A stretch of DNA of 64,000 bases, taken from contig JAIYAE010000019.1 in the NCBI GenBank assembly GCA_027489175.1, positions 248,001-312,000 on the forward strand, read 5' to 3'. The stretch comes from Rhodobacter sp. (lineage in GTDB: Bacteria > Pseudomonadota > Alphaproteobacteria > Rhodobacterales > Rhodobacteraceae). A program made the position numbers and the translations under genes. Numbering within the stretch: position 1 is the stretch's first letter; every line of letters begins with the position of its first letter. The notes beneath the pieces are model-generated. The model was given only the letters and a program-made list of their open reading frames with translations. It was not told the DNA's origin and ran no database searches. Positions 1 through 7,553 of the stretch are shown one piece after another.

Positions 1-115
1 GCGCATCGGCGGGCCCCAGAACCGCCCCCCCCGGCAGACAGGCATTCGCCGCCGCCAAAAGGTCAGCCGAGGTATCGGCCAGCGTTCCGTCCAGATCAAA
101 GACAACGCAGCGCAT
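1..115 (-). CDS. gph: HAD-family phosphatase, probably phosphoglycolate phosphatase (partial, 3' end outside window)
   Basis: Only the first 38 codons lie in the window. The reading frame starts at the ATG whose complement is at 113-115 and gives a protein beginning MRCVVFDLDGTLADTSADL. This is HAD motif I (DxDGTL), whose first Asp is the nucleophile and second the acid/base. Phosphoglycolate phosphatase removes phosphate from 2-phosphoglycolate, and a gph-like gene next to glmU is a common arrangement in Rhodobacteraceae. The gene is divergent from glmU with about 107 bp between the starts. The substrate is inferred from context only; another HAD phosphatase is possible. Confidence 0.75.
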   Translation of the reverse strand, partial: MRCVVFDLDGTLADTSADLLAAANACLPGGAVLGPADA

Positions 116-222
116 GGCGTAAAACCCCGAATGGCAATGCTGAAACATCGCGTGAGGGGATGGCCCCTTGCCACCCCGCGCCACGGGGGTAAAACGGGCG
201 CAACAATAAAGGAAGGGGCAGA

Positions 223-1575
223 ATGCAGGTTTCGGTCATTGTGCTGGCGGCGGGACAGGGCACGCGGATGAACTCCGACCTGCCCAAGGTGCTGCATCAC
301 GTCGCTGGCGCCCCCCTTCTGCATCACGCGCTTGCCACCGCGCATAGCCTTGAGCCGTCCCGCATCGTGGTCGTTACAGGCCACGGGGGCGAGGATGTCG
401 CGACCTCCGCCCTTGGTTATTCCGAAGCGGTCGATACTGTCCTGCAGGACCCCCAGCTTGGCACCGCCCATGCCGTGGCGCAGGCAGCTCCCCTGTTGGC
501 AGGGACGGAAGGCGACGCCATCGTTCTTTACGCCGACACCCCCCTGATCCGCGAAGACACCCTCCGCGCCATGCTGGAAGCCCGCGCCCGGCATGCCGTG
601 GTGGTGCTTGGCTTTCACGCCAAAGACCCCGGTCGTTATGGACGCCTCATTACTGACGGCGACGATCTTCACGCGATCCGCGAATTCAAGGACGCAAGCC
701 CTGAAGAACGCAGGATAACCCTGTGCAATTCGGGTGTCGTCTGCGCCGATGTGAAGGTTCTGCTGTCGCTGGTGGCCGAGGTGGGCAATGCCAACGCCGC
801 TAGCGAGTACTACCTGACCGACATCGTCGAACTTGCCCGCAAGCGTGGCCTCAGTGCCGGGGTCGTCCTGTGTGATGAGGCCGAGACGCTGGGCGTCAAT
901 ACCCGCGCCCAGCTGGCCGAGGCTGAGGCCGCCTTCCAATCCCGCGCCCGGGCCGATGCCTTGGAAAACGGCGTCACCCTGACCGCCCCCGAAACCGTGT
1001 TCTTCGCGCTGGATACCTGGATCGGCCGCGATGCGATCATCGGCCCGAACGTGATCTTCGGCCCCGGCGTCACCATTGAATCCGGTGCGGAAATCAAGGG
1101 CTTCTGCCATCTGGAAGGCTGCCACATCAGCCGGGGTGCGACCGTCGGCCCCTTCGCCCGCCTGCGCCCCGGCGCGGAATTGGCCGAGGATGTGCACGTC
1201 GGCAACTTCGTCGAAATCAAGAACGCCATCCTGGGTGAGGGCGTGAAAGTCGGCCATCTGACCTACCTTGGCGATGCCGACATTGGTGATTTCACCAACA
1301 TCGGCGCGGGCACCGTGACCTGCAACTACGACGGCGTGATGAAGCATCGCACCACCATCGGCAAGCGCGCTTTCATCGGGTCTGATACCATGCTGGTGGC
1401 CCCGGTGACGGTTGGCGACGGGGCGCTCACCGCTTCAGGCTCGGTCATCACCGAGGACGTTCCGGCCGAGGCTGTGGCCATCGGGCGCGCAAAACAGGTG
1501 AACAAGCCGGGCCTCGCGACCCGAATGTTCGAAAAGTTAAAGTCCATCAAGGCCAGCAAGGCAAAAGGGCAGTAA
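223..1575 (+). CDS. glmU: Bifunctional N-acetylglucosamine-1-phosphate uridyltransferase / glucosamine-1-phosphate acetyltransferase
   Basis: GlmU acetylates GlcN-1-P and then couples GlcNAc-1-P to UTP, giving UDP-GlcNAc for peptidoglycan and lipid A in the cytoplasm. The N-terminal nucleotidyltransferase signature LAAGQGTRMNSDLPKVLH lies at about residues 8-25. From about residue 250 a hexapeptide-repeat left-handed beta helix follows, with the acetyltransferase motifs GHLTYLGDA and CNYDG near residues 345-370. The length of 450 aa is normal for the family. The start has a purine-rich ribosome site (GGAAGGGG) just upstream. glmS begins 2 bp after the stop, so glmU-glmS form an operon for consecutive steps of UDP-GlcNAc synthesis. 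Confidence 0.97.
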   Translation: MQVSVIVLAAGQGTRMNSDLPKVLHHVAGAPLLHHALATAHSLEPSRIVVVTGHGGEDVATSALGYSEAVDTVLQDPQLGTAHAVAQAAPLLAGTEGDAIVLYADTPLIREDTLRAMLEARARHAVVVLGFHAKDPGRYGRLITDGDDLHAIREFKDASPEERRITLCNSGVVCADVKVLLSLVAEVGNANAASEYYLTDIVELARKRGLSAGVVLCDEAETLGVNTRAQLAEAEAAFQSRARADALENGVTLTAPETVFFALDTWIGRDAIIGPNVIFGPGVTIESGAEIKGFCHLEGCHISRGATVGPFARLRPGAELAEDVHVGNFVEIKNAILGEGVKVGHLTYLGDADIGDFTNIGAGTVTCNYDGVMKHRTTIGKRAFIGSDTMLVAPVTVGDGALTASGSVITEDVPAEAVAIGRAKQVNKPGLATRMFEKLKSIKASKAKGQ

Positions 1576-1577
1576 AA

Positions 1578-3395
1578 ATGTGCGGTATTGTTGGGGTCTT
1601 GGGTAACCACGAAGCAGCCCCCCTGCTGGTTGAGGCGCTGAAACGGCTGGAATATCGCGGCTACGATTCCGCCGGGATCGCCACCATCCACAAGGGCAAG
1701 CTGGACCGCCGCCGCGCGGTCGGAAAGCTCGTGAACCTGTCGGACCTTTTGGTGCATGAACCCCTCGCGGGCAAATCCGGCATCGGCCACACCCGCTGGG
1801 CCACGCATGGCGCGGCCACCGTGACCAACGCGCACCCGCACCGCGCGGGCGGGGTGGCGGTCGTTCACAACGGCATTATCGAAAACTTCCGCGACCTGCG
1901 CGCCGAACTCGCCGCCGATGGCTACGCGCAAGAGTCGGAGACAGACACCGAAACCGTCGCCCTCCTCGCCCGGCGCGAACTTGACCGTGGCGCCACCCCG
2001 GTTGAGGCCGCCCGCGCCACGCTGAAACGCCTGCACGGTGCCTTTGCGCTATGCTTTCTGTTCGACGGCCAGGATGACCTGATGATCGCCGCCCGCAAAG
2101 GCAGCCCGCTCGCCATCGGCTGGGGCACGGGTGAGATGTTCGTAGGCTCAGACGCCATCGCCCTCGCCCCGATGACCGACCGCATCACCTATCTGGAAGA
2201 GGGGGACTGGGCCGTCATCACCCGCGCCGGCGCACAGATTTTCGACGCCGCCGACCGTCTGGCAAACCGCACCGAGACGCGCATCCAGATCGACGCCGCC
2301 CGCATCGAAAAAGCTGGCTACAAGCATTTCATGGCCAAGGAAATCGCCGAGCAGCCCCTCGTCATTGCCGAGGCACTGAAGCATTACACCACGGCCGAGG
2401 GGCAGCTCCGCCTGCCGGAAGGCATTGATTTCCAAGGCGTTGACCGGATCACCTTGGTCGCCTGCGGCACGGCCTCCTACGCCGCACACATCGCGAAATA
2501 CTGGTTCGAACAGATCGCGGGCCTGCCCGCCGAAATCGACATCGCGTCCGAATTCCGCTACCGCGAGCCGCCCTTGTCGCCCACCTCCTGGGCGCTGTTT
2601 GTCAGCCAGTCGGGCGAAACCGCCGACACGCTGGCCGCGCTCCGCTATGCCAAGGAAAAGGTCGCCAAGGTCCTGTCGGTGGTGAACGTGCCCACCTCCT
2701 CCATCGCGCGGGAAAGTGACCTGGCCCTGCCGATCATGGCGGGGGTGGAGGTGGGCGTCGCCTCCACCAAGGCCTTCACCTGCCAACTGGTCACCCTCGC
2801 GCTCCTCGCGCTGAAAGCCGCCGTTGACCGGGGCCGCCTGACCACGGGCGACCTTGTCCAGCACATCGCCGATCTGAAGGCGCTGCCCGGCCTGATGAAC
2901 CATGCGCTGAGCCTTTCCCCCCAGATCGCCGCCATCGCCGATGACCTTGCCAAGGCGCAGGATGTCCTCTTCCTTGGCCGGGGCACGATGTATCCTCTGG
3001 CCCTGGAAGGTGCGCTGAAACTGAAGGAAATCAGCTACATCCACGCCGAAGGCTATGCATCGGGCGAGCTGAAGCACGGCCCCATCGCCCTGATCGACGC
3101 CGCCGTTCCGGTGATCGTCCTGGCCCCCAAAGACGCGCTGTTCGACAAGACCGTGTCCAACATGCAAGAGGTGATGGCCCGCCATGGCCGCGTCCTCCTC
3201 CTGTCCGACGCCAAGGGCATTGCCGAGGCTGGTGCCGGCACCTGGAAAACCATCACCCTGCCCGAGGTCGCCGCCGCCTTCGCGCCGATCCTCTACGCGG
3301 TGCCAGCGCAGCTTCTGGCCTACCACACCGCCATCGCCAAAGGCACCGATGTGGATCAGCCCCGCAACCTGGCCAAGTCCGTCACCGTGGAATAA
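1578..3395 (+). CDS. glmS: Glutamine--fructose-6-phosphate aminotransferase (isomerizing)
   Basis: GlmS makes glucosamine-6-phosphate from fructose-6-phosphate and glutamine, the entry step to amino sugars. The protein starts MCGIVGV, placing the Ntn glutaminase nucleophile Cys at residue 2 after Met removal. The glutaminase half carries RRLEYRGYDSAG-type and HTRWATHG motifs. Two SIS sugar-isomerase domains follow, with CGTASY and SQSGETADT around residues 300-350, and the C-terminus is AKSVTVE, typical of the isomerase active-site tail. The 605-aa length matches the family. It is co-transcribed with glmU (2-bp gap). No glmS ribozyme is visible or expected in this lineage. Confidence 0.97.
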   Translation: MCGIVGVLGNHEAAPLLVEALKRLEYRGYDSAGIATIHKGKLDRRRAVGKLVNLSDLLVHEPLAGKSGIGHTRWATHGAATVTNAHPHRAGGVAVVHNGIIENFRDLRAELAADGYAQESETDTETVALLARRELDRGATPVEAARATLKRLHGAFALCFLFDGQDDLMIAARKGSPLAIGWGTGEMFVGSDAIALAPMTDRITYLEEGDWAVITRAGAQIFDAADRLANRTETRIQIDAARIEKAGYKHFMAKEIAEQPLVIAEALKHYTTAEGQLRLPEGIDFQGVDRITLVACGTASYAAHIAKYWFEQIAGLPAEIDIASEFRYREPPLSPTSWALFVSQSGETADTLAALRYAKEKVAKVLSVVNVPTSSIARESDLALPIMAGVEVGVASTKAFTCQLVTLALLALKAAVDRGRLTTGDLVQHIADLKALPGLMNHALSLSPQIAAIADDLAKAQDVLFLGRGTMYPLALEGALKLKEISYIHAEGYASGELKHGPIALIDAAVPVIVLAPKDALFDKTVSNMQEVMARHGRVLLLSDAKGIAEAGAGTWKTITLPEVAAAFAPILYAVPAQLLAYHTAIAKGTDVDQPRNLAKSVTVE

Positions 3396-3410
3396 CCCTT
3401 CAAACTTGTC

Positions 3411-3478
3411 TAAAATTTGCCTGCTCTTTTGACAAATACTCCCCGCGAGGTTTGGAGGGTGTGAAACCCTCCAGTCCC
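3411..3478. repeat. Dispersed 3'-end repeat, short form (copy 1)
   Basis: The stretch contains the block GCTCTTTTGACAAATACTCC followed by GGAGGG-TGTGAAA-CCCTCC, a 6-bp inverted repeat. Similar blocks, an A/T-rich CAAATA motif followed by a G-run and an inverted repeat, recur near 4230, 9961, 13860, 26190 (reverse) and 43761. It lies just after glmS and before the next gene, so it may act as a weak terminator or processing site, but no T-run follows the hairpin. Confidence 0.6.
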
Positions 3479-3544
3479 CGGCCAGCCGAAGGTGCCCGCC
3501 ATGACCCGCACATCCCGCCCCCGCGCGGCCCGAGAGGCCCGCCA

Positions 3545-4216
3545 TTGACCCCGCTGGACCAGCTGAAAGCCCTGGAAAATCCCGCCAAGGCCTTGGAAAT
3601 GCAGGCCTATCACAAGGCCCCGCGCGAATACCTTGGCGTGACCGTCCCCGAGGTTGAGGGTCTGACCGACCAGTGGCGTGCCGACCTGACCCTGGACGAC
3701 CGTCTCGCCCTCGCAAGCAGCCTTTGGCAGACCAACATTCACGAAGCCCGTGTCGCAGCGGCAAAACTGCTGACCCAGGCCCGCATCCGCCCCGATGACG
3801 CTGCCTGGGCGCTGATCCTGTCCTGGGTGCCGGACTTCGACGCCTGGGCCCTGGCCGATCATGCCAGCATCGCCGGGCAAAAGCGTCTGGTCGCCGACCC
3901 GACCCGGCTTGAAACGGTCGAAAGCTGGGTCACCTCGCCCCACATGTGGACCCGCCGCGCGGCCCTGGTGATGACCCTCCCCTGGACCAAGCAGAACCAC
4001 CCCAAAGCGGCCGAGCTTGCGATCCGCGACCGCGTCCTTGGCTGGTGCGCGACCCTAAGCCCCGACCCCGACTGGTTCATCCAGAAAGCCGTGGCCTGGT
4101 GGGTGCGCGACCTCTCGAAACACGACGCCCCCCGCGCCCGGGCCTTTCTGGACGCGCATGGCGCGACCCTCAAACCCTTCGCCCGCAAGGAAGCCGCCCG
4201 CCACCTTGGCGATTGA
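3545..4216 (+). CDS. DNA alkylation repair protein (AlkD-like, HEAT-like repeats)
   Basis: The family is made of alpha-helical HEAT-like repeats that bind alkylated DNA; AlkC/AlkD members are DNA glycosylases for N3/N7-alkylpurines. Visible family features are KALEMQAYHKAPREYLGV near the N-terminus, then helical repeats with WTRRAALVMTLPWTK, and WFIQKAVAWWVRDLSKHD followed by KEAARHLG at the C-terminus, typical of the COG4912 group. The frame stays open back to 3452, but that part encodes the dispersed repeat and looks non-coding. I chose TTG at 3545 because the protein then begins (M)TPLDQLKALENPAKA like relatives. An ATG at 3501 in another frame encodes only 15 residues, ending in a TGA that overlaps this TTG. 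Confidence 0.8.
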   Translation: MTPLDQLKALENPAKALEMQAYHKAPREYLGVTVPEVEGLTDQWRADLTLDDRLALASSLWQTNIHEARVAAAKLLTQARIRPDDAAWALILSWVPDFDAWALADHASIAGQKRLVADPTRLETVESWVTSPHMWTRRAALVMTLPWTKQNHPKAAELAIRDRVLGWCATLSPDPDWFIQKAVAWWVRDLSKHDAPRARAFLDAHGATLKPFARKEAARHLGD

Positions 4217-4227
4217 CCCGCCACGCC

Positions 4228-4292
4228 CTGCTTGCTCTTTTGAAAAATACTCTCGGGGGACCGGCGGTGGAAACCCCCGGCGGCTGGCCCGC
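4228..4292. repeat. Dispersed 3'-end repeat, short form (copy 2)
   Basis: Between the convergent DNA-repair and lipoprotein genes lies TTGCTCTTTTGAAAAATACT followed by a G-run and a CCCCC run about 15 nt later, which can pair. The A/T-rich block matches the copy near 3420 almost base for base. It may serve as a bidirectional terminator; there is no T-run on either side. Confidence 0.55.
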
Positions 4293-4303
4293 GAACGCCC
4301 AGA

Positions 4304-4777
4304 TTACGGGCCGAAGACCGACACTTCGGGCAATCCGGTCAGGCTAAGCCCCAGCGCCTGGAACGCGGCCAGCGACAGAAGCGCGCCGCCGGTCCCCGGG
4401 CGCAGTTCCAGCGTCAGGCTTTGCCCGGATGCCGTCACGACACGCCCCTGCACCGGCGCCGTCACCAAGGCCGTGCGCAGCCAAAGGCCCTGCTCGGCCG
4501 GCGGGCCCAGGGCCACCACAACGCGGCCCAGTTCCCGCTCACCACTTGCCGCCGGCGCGGCCAAAGCCGCGGCCTTTTCAGCGGCGCTGGTGGTATCCAG
4601 CACCTCGGCCCGGACCGCCTGCGCGCCGAGCGCCGTGGTCCCCGCCGAAGGGGTGGTCTCAACCGCGGGATCGGGCGCCGCAGGGCCTGTCAGCGCCGTC
4701 GGCCCGGCCTTGGGGAACAGGGTCGCACAGCCCGGCAGGGCCAGCACAACCATCAGGGAAAGCACGATATGTTTCAT
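4304..4777 (-). CDS. Small predicted lipoprotein, function unknown
   Basis: The 157-aa protein begins MKHIVLSLMVVLALPGCATLF, a signal peptide with a lipobox (LPGC, Cys17 as the lipidation site), so it should be anchored on the periplasmic side of a membrane. A low-complexity Ala/Pro/Thr-rich linker follows to about residue 75. A compact C-terminal part (ERELGRVVVALGPPAEQGLWLRTALVTAPVQGRV and following) may be the folded domain. I recognise no catalytic motif. It is convergent with the upstream repair gene and divergent from moaA. Short lipoproteins of this kind are common in Rhodobacteraceae. Confidence 0.75.
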   Translation of the reverse strand: MKHIVLSLMVVLALPGCATLFPKAGPTALTGPAAPDPAVETTPSAGTTALGAQAVRAEVLDTTSAAEKAAALAAPAASGERELGRVVVALGPPAEQGLWLRTALVTAPVQGRVVTASGQSLTLELRPGTGGALLSLAAFQALGLSLTGLPEVSVFGP

Positions 4778-4862
4778 GCTCTGACCCTACCGCGCCGCCC
4801 CGGCCCCTGCAATTGCCGCTTTCCGCCTTGTGCGGTCCTTCGCGCAGGCCTACCTTCCCGAT

Positions 4863-5864
4863 ATGGTCCCGCTGATAGATCCCTTCGCCCGCGCCATTTC
4901 CTATCTGCGGGTCTCGGTCACCGACCGCTGCGATTTCCGCTGCAGCTATTGCATGTCGGAAAACATGACCTTCCTGCCGAAAGCCGAACTCCTAAGCCTT
5001 GAGGAGCTTGACCGCCTCTGCAGCACCTTCATCGGCATGGGCGTGCAAAAGCTCCGCATCACCGGGGGTGAGCCTCTGGTCCGCAAGGGCATCCTTACCT
5101 TCTTCCGCGCAATGTCCCGCCACCTTGCCTCGGGCGCGCTGAAGGAACTCACCCTCACCACCAACGGCAGCCAGCTGACCCGCTTCGCCGACGAACTCGC
5201 CGCTGTCGGCGTGCGCCGGATCAATGTCTCACTCGACACGCTCGACCCCGACAAGTTCCAGCAGATCACCCGCTGGGGCCGCCTCAATCAGGTGCTCGAA
5301 GGGATCGAAGCCGCCAAATCCGTGGGCCTGAAGGTCAAGATCAACGCGGTCGCCCTGAAGGGTTTCAACGAGGATGAGCTTTTCGCCCTTGCCGACTGGT
5401 GCGCTGAAGAAGGCCATGACCTCACCTTCATCGAGGTGATGCCGATGGGCGAAGACATGACCGCAGGCCGCCTTGACCAGTATTGGCCCCTGAAGGACCT
5501 CCGCGCCCGCCTTGCCCAGCGCTTCACCCTTACCGACCTGACCGAACGCACCGGCGGCCCCGCACGCTATGTCCGGGTTGAGGAAACCGGCCAGAAGATC
5601 GGCTTCATCACCCCTCTCACCCACAATTTCTGCGAAAGCTGCAACCGGGTGCGGCTGACCTGCACGGGTCAACTTTACATGTGCCTGGGCCAGGAAGACA
5701 TGGCCGACCTCCGCGCGCCTTTGCGGGCCAGCCCGGATGACGCGCCCTTGGAAGCCGCCATCCGCGCCGCCATCGCGCGCAAGCCCAAGGGCCATGACTT
5801 CGACTACAGCCGCCAAAAGGTCGCCGGTCAGATCACCCGCCACATGAGCCACACCGGCGGCTGA
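4863..5864 (+). CDS. moaA: GTP 3',8-cyclase (molybdenum cofactor biosynthesis)
   Basis: MoaA is a radical-SAM enzyme that cyclises GTP in the first step of molybdopterin synthesis. The N-terminal SAM cluster motif CDFRCSYC (CxxxCxxC) lies near residues 24-31 and the second, substrate-binding cluster [11 protein letters not shown] near residue 255. The protein ends in the double glycine (HTGG) required in this family. The frame is open from 4830, but ATG 4863 gives the expected start ([22 protein letters not shown]) and a normal length of 333 aa. No other moa gene is adjacent, so it appears monocistronic here. Confidence 0.95.
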   Translation: MVPLIDPFARAISYLRVSVTDRCDFRCSYCMSENMTFLPKAELLSLEELDRLCSTFIGMGVQKLRITGGEPLVRKGILTFFRAMSRHLASGALKELTLTTNGSQLTRFADELAAVGVRRINVSLDTLDPDKFQQITRWGRLNQVLEGIEAAKSVGLKVKINAVALKGFNEDELFALADWCAEEGHDLTFIEVMPMGEDMTAGRLDQYWPLKDLRARLAQRFTLTDLTERTGGPARYVRVEETGQKIGFITPLTHNFCESCNRVRLTCTGQLYMCLGQEDMADLRAPLRASPDDAPLEAAIRAAIARKPKGHDFDYSRQKVAGQITRHMSHTGG

Positions 5865-6027
5865 CCTCCTTCCTTCGACGTCATCCAAGCATCCGCAAGC
5901 AGTGACGATGTGATCAACACCCGTCTCGGTCTTGGTCCGCGATGGTGTCGGCCAAGGCAAGACCAGCGACTTGCGCTCTGACGTGGTCCGCTTATCCTTT
6001 CGCGTCCTAATATGCCAAAAGGTGAGC

Positions 6028-6738
6028 ATGCCAATATCCCGGGACGACCGTGGATTTCTGTTCTGGCCCGACGCGTGGGGAACACCCAGCTTGGGGCTCG
6101 AATCGGCATGTCTTTCGGCCACCGTCGCTGAGGCGCGTTCCCGGAAACTGAACGGCATCTTCGGCCGCTATCCCGATTTTCTGGAAAGTGACCTTTCCTG
6201 CCTCGGCGACCTGCCCGACCTGACAAGCGTCCAACTCTGGGACATTACCTTGAACGATGTGTCGGCGATCTACCGGTTTCCGAAGCTGACCCAGTTCCGG
6301 ATATCGGGGAAACGGCCACCGATCGACTTTGCCAGACTGGCGTCCTTGAAAGAGCTTGTGGTCGAACACCACCAAAAGGACCAAGGCCAGTTTGACCTGC
6401 CGCACTTAAAGATGCTACGCCTCTGGCGCTTCAAGGGCGGCATCAGTCAATTGGCGGCGGTCAGTCTGCCAGACACTCTGCAAGACCTGGGTCTGTACTG
6501 GAGCGATGTGGAAACGCTCGACGGCCTTCAAGTTTGCCCGAAGGTGACGCACCTCGAAATTGCGCGCTGCCGCAAGCTTCAAAGCCTGGGAAATCTTATG
6601 GTCACATTTCCGGCGCTTGAACATCTGACCGTCCATGCCTGCGGCAGACTGACTGCCGACGAAGCCAGGCGCGCCTTGGCTGGGCACCGACGCATCAGAC
6701 ATGCCTTTGCGGGCGGGAAGCTATTGGTCAGTTCTTGA
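6028..6738 (+). CDS. Leucine-rich-repeat-like protein of unknown function
   Basis: The 236-aa product has a short N-terminal region (residues 1-55), then irregular repeats of about 22-26 residues. Examples are LPDLTSVQLWDITLNDVSAI, FPKLTQFRISG, LASLKELVVEHH, LPHLKMLRLWRF, LPDTLQDLGLYWSDVETLDGL and CPKVTHLEIARCRKLQSLGNL, the spacing of leucine-rich repeats. There is no signal peptide or membrane segment, so it is probably a cytoplasmic interaction protein. ATG 6028 has a well-spaced AAAGGTGA and is preferred over the upstream in-frame start at 5932. Codon use looks less GC-biased than in neighbours (not computed), which could indicate acquisition. It stands alone between moaA and a gene-poor stretch. 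Confidence 0.65.
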   Translation: MPISRDDRGFLFWPDAWGTPSLGLESACLSATVAEARSRKLNGIFGRYPDFLESDLSCLGDLPDLTSVQLWDITLNDVSAIYRFPKLTQFRISGKRPPIDFARLASLKELVVEHHQKDQGQFDLPHLKMLRLWRFKGGISQLAAVSLPDTLQDLGLYWSDVETLDGLQVCPKVTHLEIARCRKLQSLGNLMVTFPALEHLTVHACGRLTADEARRALAGHRRIRHAFAGGKLLVSS

Positions 6739-7006
6739 TCCACCCGCGTCTGGTCCTGGCGACTGCCCGGCACGTTGGCTGAAGGATGCGCGGCCCCCCT
6801 CTGGCCTGCAAACTGAGCCGCAAAAAGGTTAACGGCCTGTCGCCCGGCCGCGCGTAGAGACGGAAGGAAGACGCAAGAAAGACGCGAAGCAGACAGTTCC
6901 GGCAGCCAGTATTGCCCCGGTTAATCCAGCGTTCCGAATGGCTTGTCAGGCGAACCTGACGTTTTGCGTCGCCCGTTGCCGAACGCCGGACTGGACCCGT
7001 ATCCCG
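6739..7006. other. Gene-poor stretch with a short 11-bp-period tandem repeat
   Basis: I see no convincing coding frame or RNA gene between the LRR-like gene and the hemP terminator. At 6858-6896 the sequence AGACG(G/C)... repeats three and a half times with an exact 11-bp period. The rest is unremarkable non-coding sequence. Confidence 0.5.
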
Positions 7007-7053
7007 CCCCCTCCGGCCGTCGGGGTGGGCGGGTGGGCGACGGCCGGAGGGGG
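7007..7053 (-). terminator. Strong hairpin downstream of hemP
   Basis: A perfect 16-bp stem (CCCCCTCCGGCCGTCG at 7007-7022, pairing with 7038-7053) encloses a 15-nt G-rich loop (7023-7037). It begins 6 bp beyond the hemP stop codon on the minus strand. There is no T-run, so it may act as a 3'-end stabiliser or a factor-assisted terminator rather than a classical intrinsic terminator. Confidence 0.65.
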
Positions 7054-7058
7054 CCTTG

Positions 7059-7217
7059 TCACTTCGTCAGGATCAGCTTCCCCGCCCGGGTGATCCGCAA
7101 GGAATAGACCTGCCCGTCCAGCACGATCCGCGCCAGGCTGCCACCTTCGGTCAGCACGCGCGCTTCATGGATCGGCGTGGCATCCGTGGTCAGCCAGGTA
7201 TCGATTTGTACGTTCAT
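7059..7217 (-). CDS. hemP: Hemin uptake protein HemP
   Basis: This 52-aa protein is too short for usual gene calling. It ends QVYSLRITRAGKLILTK, which closely matches the conserved C-terminus of the HemP/HmuP family (YxLRITRxGKLILTK). HemP members are small, usually iron-regulated proteins required for haem uptake, some acting as co-activators of haem-receptor genes. The start ATG overlaps the stop of the upstream 50-aa ORF (ATGA at 7214-7217), so the two are translationally coupled. An inverted repeat and a -35-like TTGACA lie upstream of the pair. No haem receptor or transporter gene is adjacent. Confidence 0.85.
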   Translation of the reverse strand: MNVQIDTWLTTDATPIHEARVLTEGGSLARIVLDGQVYSLRITRAGKLILTK

Positions 7218-7366
7218 CTTCCTGCCTCCAGCCGCGCGATCAGCGCCTCAATCACTGCGCCGGGGAAAATCCCGGTCGCGGCGGTTTGCAACAGGTCCAG
7301 AAGCTCGGCCCCCGGGGCCGGTTGGCGGGCTGCGCCTGGCACAGGGCCGCGCGGATAGGTTAGCAT
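7214..7366 (-). CDS. Small hypothetical protein translationally coupled to hemP
   Basis: The 50-aa frame reads MLTYPRGPVPGAARQPAPGA and then ELLDLLQTAATGIFPGAVIEALIARLEAGR. The N-terminal half is Pro/Ala-rich and probably disordered; the second half looks like two short amphipathic helices. It has no transmembrane segment or recognised domain. Its stop overlaps the hemP start by ATGA, which supports real translation, and it lies first behind the putative iron-responsive promoter. It may be a coupling leader or a small partner of HemP; its function is unknown. Confidence 0.55.
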   Translation of the reverse strand: MLTYPRGPVPGAARQPAPGAELLDLLQTAATGIFPGAVIEALIARLEAGR

Positions 7367-7439
7367 GGTGAACTCCACCGGTTGAAGGACACCGGGCGCG
7401 CCATCCTTGCGGGCGGCTGGCTGGGCATTGGGATTAACC

Positions 7440-7464
7440 TGACTGTTTTACTCAGTCATGTCAA
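7440..7464 (-). promoter_or_regulatory. Palindromic operator and -35 element of the hemP operon
   Basis: At 7440-7458 TGACTG-N7-CAGTCA forms a 19-bp inverted repeat with perfect 6-bp arms. On the minus strand it follows directly after a consensus -35 hexamer TTGACA (7464-7459), so it fills the -35/-10 spacer, where a repressor would block transcription. The -10 is weak (AGGTTA or GTTAAT). hemP genes are typically iron-controlled, so an iron regulator of the IscR/RirA/Irr type is the likely ligand; which one is not decided by the sequence. Confidence 0.6.
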
Positions 7465-7553
7465 GCCACCGCTTTCCGCTGGCCCCTTGCCCGGCAAAGC
7501 CGCTATCCTTGGTCTTGGAACCCGCTGACCCCTGACCTCACCCCGCCCCCCGG

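Noticed and set aside
2148..3764. Long minus-strand open frame (538 codons) opposite glmS
   Set aside because: It is antisense to clear glmS coding sequence, is Gly/Arg/Asp-rich without domains, and results from high-GC codon bias.
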